The notes beneath the pieces were generated by a model. It had not been told where the DNA came from. It ran no database searches and saw only the letters and a list, made by a program, of their open reading frames with translations. 64,000 bases of DNA from assembly GCA_009760855.2 (NCBI GenBank), contig WPIO01000074.1:913501-977500 (forward strand), given 5' to 3'. Positions within the stretch are counted from its first letter, which is position 1, and each line of letters starts with the position of its first letter. The stretch is from Cristatella mucedo. Its lineage: Eukaryota > Bryozoa > Phylactolaemata > Cristatellidae. Shown one piece after another: positions 58,300-64,000 of this stretch. Both the position numbers and the translations under genes were made by a program.

Positions 58300-61097
58300 G
58301 GGAGAGGGGGAAATATATTTAAAAATACCTTATAGACAGTAAGAAATAGATTGAGAGAAGAAAAATGGAGAGCTGAAAGTATTGCGGCCTCGTCGGAGTC
58401 AGAGCGGCCGCTAGACGGCGTTGCATGTACGTTATGGCCACATCGATGGCAGCGCCGTCTAGAGGGGGGCGGAAGGCGCTCGCTCAGTCGGACCAATCAA
58501 TGCAGAGCGGGAAAGGGAAGCGAATGACGCGTCGGCCATGACTGCCTTTTCTCTAGCTGAGTGAGTGCGGTGACGCGCGGCGTTTCGCAATGCTGCCCTC
58601 TTTGGCTGGCCGTTTCCAGTCGGCGCGCGCGCGTAGTGCGGGTCAGCACATTGCGTAACTAGGCGAGGTCGCGACCGTGTCTCGGCGGCGGCGGCGGCGT
58701 CTGCTCAAGATGCGTCACGTCGTCTCGTCCTCCCGCCGCGGCTAGGACAGCTGTCCGCTAGAGGACGTCGGGCGCTCACTGGTCCCGCGGACGGCGCTCC
58801 GGCACCGCGACGTCGCGCGCGTGTAGGACGACGGCCGTGCATGCGTGCGTGCGTGCGCGATCGACGCGAGCGCTGCAATCTGGCCGGAGCAGCAGTGACG
58901 GCGAGCGAGCGAGCGACCGACGACCGATCGGCGGTAAAGGTTGCCCTGAAGATGGCGCCACCCGCGCTCGCGCGATGGTACCGCCATGCTCCCCCGGCGG
59001 TGCTGCAAAAGGGCGCCGTGCGAACGCGCGCGCGCGGAGATTCCGCGCGCGAGCGAACGGACCGGCGCTCGAACGCCGCGCATCTCGCGAGAGGATGACG
59101 CGACGCGCAACTCAGGACGCGTCCTCCGTCAGACAGAAGTGGCTGGCCGCAAGCAAGCGCGCTCGTGCTCGGCGAATGACTGTTGCCCTGGCCGATCGGA
59201 CGGAGAGAGCGGTTTGAAAGGGTCGAAGAACTTGCCGACGGAGAGAGCGGGAAAAATCTGCCGACGTCCTATGGGGAAAAGCGGCGCCGCGGAGGCGTAC
59301 GCAGGCGAGCGACGAGGCGAGCGACGACCTTTTCGGAGAGCGTGGGCGCGAGGTCGCAGACGCCGGAGTCGGCCTGACGCATGCCCGCCCGCCCGCCCGC
59401 CGGGGGTAGGCCGCGCGAGTTCTCAGGTGTCGACGAGTTGGCGAAACGTCGCGAACGCTGCGGCGCTCAAGGCAGCCGCCGCTGCCTTGAGCGTGGGCGT
59501 CGTGGCTCGGCCGGAAGTGGCTCAGCGCAGGGCCTGTCGCGTTCGCGTCGTCTCTCGCCAGATACATCGGATGCCGCTCGGTTGGCCGTTGAATCGAGTG
59601 GCGCACTCGCGCGCGGGCAGGTGCGCTTCCGCCGCGACTTTCGCTGCCGCATCAGCGCCGGAAGTAGAGCGGCGCTCGTCCGACGCAGCGCATCGAAGTC
59701 GCTGTCTCAACTCCTTCGCCTCTGACATCTCATTGAATTGCTGTCCTGCGCGTTCCCCCTGCGCACGGTTGCAAACGCGCTTCCCGGCCAGTCCGGACAA
59801 TGACACCTCAGTCGAAAGTCGGCTCGCGCGTTCGGGACGTCCTGTCCACGCGACTTCCGCCGCTCGCTCGTCAACCAACCGGTGCAGCGAGACGCTCGCA
59901 ATTAGCGAACAGCTCGACTTGCGCCCGCCGTCGCGCCGTCGCCACTTCCGCTTCTGTCTGCGCGGACTCCGGATCGAGCGGCGGCGCGCATCGACTGCGA
60001 GGCTCGCTTCCGCTCACTTCCAAGTCCCTAGGCTCTCTATCTGCGGCCGGCCGATCAGGAGCGCGCATTCCCGCCGGGCCTGCCGTCGCGCCGCCCGCAC
60101 GCTCTTCTGAGTACGGTCTGCAGAGGTTGCGCCACAAACGAAATTCCACATCTCTCGGGTAGCATGCCTTCAGTTACTTATGCGCCCAAGCCTGGAATTC
60201 TACCGACTTGCATCGCGCCGTCGCGCCGCCGCCGTCGTGCCGTCGCCGACGCGACGACGTTCGCAAAGAGCGCGAATTCTCCTTTTCCTAGCGAATTCTC
60301 GAAAATTCGAGAGCGCGAATTCTCCTTTTCGCGCACTCGAATTGTATTCCCGTCATAGCAAACTAATTGAATTGCTTCCTTTTCAGCATCCTACTTAAGG
60401 TACCAAGAAAGAGAAGCGTGCTTCTCTTGAGACGCCGCATATGCGTTTTATTATAGCTATTGCCTAGCGCTCCGTCCGCGGAAGGCGGGCTTTATTTTCC
60501 GAGACGAGCATTACAGCTGCGCGCTGCCTTGCGTACAGGAACGTTAAGCAGCGCGCATGACGCAGAGCCGCAAACGGCGCACATTCCTCGTCTGCTCGGC
60601 CGAATTGGCCCCCCCCCTTTCGGCGTTGCAGCGCCGGTGCGCGCCGGCCCAGCGCCGCCATTTCGGTGACGGCCATTCGGCGCACGTTTTTCGCTTCCGG
60701 CGGCGGCCGCGCGTGACTCTTGCAAGTATCGAGCGACTGGACGCAGCTCGCTTGTACTAACCGAGACCAACTGGCGAATATTGGAGGTTGCGGCGGCTGC
60801 TGCGGCGGCGGCGGATGCTGCGGCGGAGGCGGCGGCTGCGGCGGAGGCGGCGGCGGCGGCTGCGGCGGCGGAAGCAGCTGCTGCCGTGGCCAGAAGCGAG
60901 GGAGTGGCGGGTGCCGCAAACGGACCGGAAGCGGAGGAGCGGCCGCGGGTCGGACGTTCTGAGCGCGAAGGCGCTCTGCTGCCCGCCGAGTGCCTGTGTG
61001 CGGGGGCAGGGCGTGCGAGAGCGCCGCAGAGACCTGGTGAAACGAGGTTTCTTAGCAGCGCTAACGAAGCGCGGCAAATTGCGACGTTTCGCGGCGA
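58295..61097. other. GC-rich, CpG-rich sequence, no supported gene
   Basis: Very rich in CpG, with long Arg/Ala/Ser-rich open frames on both strands. The frame at 58986-60110 is the longest, but it has no recognisable domain and overlaps equally long frames on the other strand. An L2 scrap lies at 60163-60215 (ttacttatgcgcccaagcct) and a GGC-rich block at 60785-60880. Confidence 0.5.
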
Positions 61098-61216
61098 CGC
61101 GTTCTACTCACCACTCAATCGCGTTTCCCTTTGCATCAAATGTAAAGCGCCTAGAAAGAGATTAAGTTCTCTGAGGGAGCTTTATCAAGTGCATTATTAT
61201 TATTATTATTATTATC
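61098..61216 (+). mobile_element. L2 LINE 3' tail
   Basis: Contains the L2 3'UTR end caccactcaatcgcgtttcc, the hairpin tail (gcctagaaagagattaagtt, then ctctgagggagct) and an ATT-repeat terminus (61191-61215). Confidence 0.88.
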
Positions 61217-61991
61217 TGCGTATCCGCGCCCGCAGAGGCGGTCGTCGAGGTCGTCCGTTCTGGCGGCTGCGGTGAAGGTATTGCGGTGGGACCGATCGAC
61301 GGTGCCGACGCTGCCGGCAGCCTGTGCATGCTATGCACAGGCTGCCGGGATGCACTTCGCCGGTCCGCAGCGTCGCAGCGCCGCCGCCGCATGACCTCTC
61401 GCGCGGCGGCGCTGCGACGCTTCGTTTGACCTCGAGCCTCGAGCGACGGCGGCGGCGGCGGCGGCGGCGGCATGACTCAGCAGAAGTGACGGCGGCAGCC
61501 TTCGCCGGCATTACTCTAGAGCGCGAGCGCGAGAAATTCGCGAGAACGTGGCGCTGGTGGAAACGGCGGCGTCGGCGGCGGCGGCGGCGGCGGCGGCGGC
61601 GGAGGGCAAACGTCTGCCAAGCGCTGGGGCGCGCAGTCAGCTCGCGAGCGCGCGACTGAGAGGGCGGGGTCGGCAGTAGCGATCGCGAAGGAAAAACGCG
61701 CTCGCCGATGAGGCGCTTCTCGCCTCCGCCGTCCGAGCGCACGCACGTGGCGCCGCGTCGTCGCGGCTCTTGGTTCTCGCTGCCGAGAATGCGCCGCGAC
61801 GACGCGGGCTGCGTGGAGAGAAGCGCCATATTGTGGCTGCATAGCATGCCCAGTGTCGACACGCATGAGCAAACAAAGGGCACCAAGTCACAAGGATTCG
61901 GCAGATGCAGCGAGCCTCTGGTTCCGTTTATAGCTCATTTTTAAAGGCGGTCGAGTGGGATGTCGTGACGTCAATCGGGTGTAAATTCCAT
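61217..61991. other. GC-rich sequence with CGG runs
   Basis: Includes GGC arrays at 61446-61472 and 61568-61603 and a short palindrome gcctgtgcatgctatgcacaggc at 61319-61341 (given here by position; centre near 61330). No gene is recognised. Confidence 0.5.
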
Positions 61992-62127
61992 GCTGTGCGA
62001 GCATGGTCCAGCGGTTAAGGTGCTCGCCCCGACCAAGGTCTGGCTGAGGTCGTCGGCTCGGGCTTCGAGGCATATGTGAAGTGCCCGAATAGAGATTTAG
62101 TTCTCTTAGGGCGCTATACAAATGAAT

Positions 62128-62140
<13 letters not shown>
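61992..62140 (+). mobile_element. SINE2 copy, forward
   Basis: tRNA-like head (gcatggtccagcggttaagg, then gctcgccccgaccaaggtct), a B-box-like gtcggctcgggcttc, then the tail gcccgaatagagatttagtt, ctcttagggcgctatacaaa and tgaattat. It ends in TA and GT dinucleotides. Confidence 0.9.

Positions 62141-62200
<60 letters not shown>
62141..62200. repeat. GT microsatellite
   Basis: About 29 GT units directly after the AT-rich tail of the SINE2, likely grown from that tail. Confidence 0.95.
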
Positions 62201-62204
<4 letters not shown>

Positions 62205-62215
62205 ACTTAAGGTGC

Positions 62216-62262
62216 GGTCTCCAAAGGATTTGAGGTTCGTACGAGGCATAGGTAAATGGTCG
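62216..62262 (-). mobile_element. L2 LINE scrap, reverse strand
   Basis: The block cggtctccaaaggatttgag then gttcgtacgaggcata is the reverse complement of the L2 segment near 53980-54020. Confidence 0.6.
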
Positions 62263-62304
62263 GAGGCGCCTACATCGCCCGCGCGTAGCGTAAGAAGCTG
62301 GAAT

Positions 62305-62425
62305 AACATAATTCATTTGCAGAGCTTCAGAAAAGAACTTAATCTCGAACTAGGCGCTTTTCATAGGCCGCAGGGCACGAGCCCACGACCTAGGTAGGTC
62401 GTTGGAGGCGCGAACTCTGACCCCT
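62305..62425 (-). mobile_element. SINE2 copy, diverged, reverse strand
   Basis: Contains a tail remnant (agaacttaatctcgaactag, then gcgcttttcataggcc) and a head remnant (gcacgagcccacgaccta) as reverse complement, with a broken A-box. Confidence 0.65.
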
Positions 62426-62654
62426 GGGTCTAGCGAGGGCAGAGCGCAGCGATGTCGTCGCGCCAGCCGCCATTTTCGCGCCAGATTTCCACGCCAGCCG
62501 ATCGCCGACGTCCAACCAGCTGCGCTTCCTGGCAACGCGCATTAGCAACACGACTGCAGCGAGGGAATAAACAAAAGCCCGGGCGTCGTCAGCGGCGCCA
62601 GCAGCTGCGGTGGCGGCCGCGGCTACAGAGGCGTCGGCGGCGGCTGCGGCGGCT

Positions 62655-62687
<33 letters not shown>

Positions 62688-63002
62688 TTTCGGGCAGGTC
62701 CGCTGCGGTCACCGCCGCCCTTTCTCCTTTCTCCTAGGTCTAGGATAAGCATGTCGGCGCGGCGCACTGCTTCGAGCTGAAACGCCGACACTCAATACGG
62801 CGCCACCGCTATTGTTTTCAGTGGATCCGGAGTTCAGGCGGCGAGGTCTGAGTAGGATCGGGGGACCGGAGAAGGAAGGCAGGAAGGCTTATAATAATAA
62901 TAATAATAATTAAATACTATAATATGAGATAATAATTAATAATGCAATTAGTAATCATCAATAATTAACAATAATTAACACAGGCGCGGGCTGCGGCGGT
63001 TA
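62426..63002. other. GC-rich then AT-rich unassigned sequence
   Basis: A GGC array lies at 62640-62690, then AAT-rich sequence from 62890 to 63003 leading into an L2 tail. No gene is recognised. Confidence 0.5.
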
Positions 63003-63235
63003 ATAATAATGAAATAATAATAATACACTCGATTAAGCGCCCTCAGAGAACTTAATGTCTTTTCTGGTGCTTTACATTTGCTGCAAAGGAAGCACGAATC
63101 GAACGGTCAGCGGTAGCATGCTCAATAAACAATACGATGTTTAGCGGTGACAGGTGCACAGGGTCAGCATGCAAGTGCGCTTAGTGGCAGCATGCACAGT
63201 GTCAGCGCGCGTAACCACATGCAGGTCGAATAGCA
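63003..63235 (-). mobile_element. L2 LINE 3' end, reverse strand
   Basis: Contains an AAT terminus, then the reverse complement of the hairpin tail (agcgccctcagagaacttaa) and of the L2 3'UTR (gggtcagcatgcaagtgcgc, then cagcatgcacagtgtcagc). Confidence 0.87.
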
Positions 63236-64000
63236 GGGACCTCGTGCTATGACCCTGACCCCGTGCTCGCTCGCTTCCGTCGATGTTTCCGGGGGGAGGG
63301 AGAAAGGTTCAAGCGAGTAGGGCCAAACAGATGAGCAAAGCCACGAAGGAAGTCTCGCGCCCGCGGCGACGCGCAAAAAGCAGCGAGCGAGCGACTGCTA
63401 AACGCAATCCTCCCCATGAAGTGCAGTGCGGGGACGTTAGCGCACAGGATCGATCGCTTCGCTTCCACCTCCCACTTCCGCCTCCCACTTCCGCCTCCCA
63501 GTTCCGCACTACCTAGCCGGCTGCGACGGCCTCGACCTCGCGCGACCTGTCCACTTTTCTTTCCGATCAGCCGCCGGCGCAGCCTTCGCGCCGGGAACGA
63601 GAAATGGCGGCGCCCGAGCTCCTCAAGCTCGGGCGCAACAATGGCGGCTGCTCTTGGGGAGGGGAGGGGGGAGAACCTTATAGAGTTCCGTCACGTCGAC
63701 GCCATCGGCGTCGCCTTTATCGCTCGGTAGCCGTCTCCCTGGGCGCGCGCGAGCGCGGGCGGGTGAGCGAGAGAGGAGCAGGAATCCTGCGCGGCGTACG
63801 TGATCGGCAGCGCGCGGGCGCCCGGCAAGATCAAAGTTGACCGTGCCGCGCGCGCTCATGCAGATCCGTTATGTCTGAGCAGCGGCGGCAGCAGCTGCAG
63901 TGGCGCCGGGCGCGGCCAGACGCGCGGGCGGGCGCACTCAGTCCGACTGAAAGCTGACGCAGGTAGCTGCAACGGCGGCCGAGTGGAGTCGAATAGCGAG
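63236..64000. other. GC-rich sequence, no supported gene
   Basis: CpG-rich, with a tandem cacttccgcctcc repeat at 63472-63500. Short open frames only, and no domain is recognised. Confidence 0.5.

Noticed and set aside
58986-60110. 374-codon frame in the GC-rich right part
   Set aside because: Arg/Ala/Ser-rich, no recognisable motif, overlapped by long frames on both strands, as expected in stop-poor GC-rich DNA.

Overview
The window is nuclear DNA of an animal, most likely an invertebrate. The evidence is spliced exons with GT-AG borders for two metazoan gene families (macoilin and UNC93-like), L2-type LINEs, tRNA-derived SINEs, a hAT DNA transposon, intact cytosolic tRNA-Ser genes and long microsatellites. 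The sequence does not let me name the phylum. GC-rich, CpG-rich stretches (about 0-1.2, 5.3-7.5, 16-17.5, 32.2-33.5, 56.3-57.5 and 58.4-64 kb) alternate with AT-rich repeat DNA.

0.27-17.5 kb (+): the last six recognised coding exons of macoilin (MACO1/TMEM57). Exon phases are compatible across all five introns and give 609 residues, ending at a stop at 17130 and a poly(A) signal at 17542. The introns hold L2 pieces, a second LINE, old SINEs and two very long CT/GA tracts. A third GA tract follows the poly(A) signal.

18-32 kb: a transposon graveyard. An L2 pseudocopy lies at 20.6-23.5 kb. A reverse-strand L2 (25.1-29.3 kb) was invaded in turn by a SINE, a hAT element with an 8-bp target duplication, another SINE and a GA expansion. 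A SINE at 30-31.2 kb is itself split by an L2. Two tRNA-Ser(GCU) genes, identical over 82 nt, lie at 24.9 kb (-) and 31.6 kb (+).

34.5-47.3 kb: an UNC93-like membrane-protein gene (four coding exons, 37448-41514, 593 residues) inside a large inverted duplication. Its last exon, the adjoining intron and part of the 3'UTR (608 bp, one mismatch seen) recur in opposite orientation at 43455-44062. The gene's upstream flank (about 34.5-36.9 kb) recurs in opposite orientation at 44.07-47.3 kb but is much more diverged and carries different transposon insertions in each arm. The second arm has lost exons 1-3. This is the most unusual structure in the window.

50.9-56.3 kb: diverged short repeat units interrupted by the best-preserved L2 (open frame 51383-54148) and by a copy of the second LINE family. 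56.3-64 kb: GC-rich, CGG-rich DNA with TA, GATA and GT microsatellites, SINE and L2 scraps, and no gene I can support.

One SINE family (here SINE2) ends in the same hairpin-forming tail as the L2 element, which suggests that L2 mobilises it.
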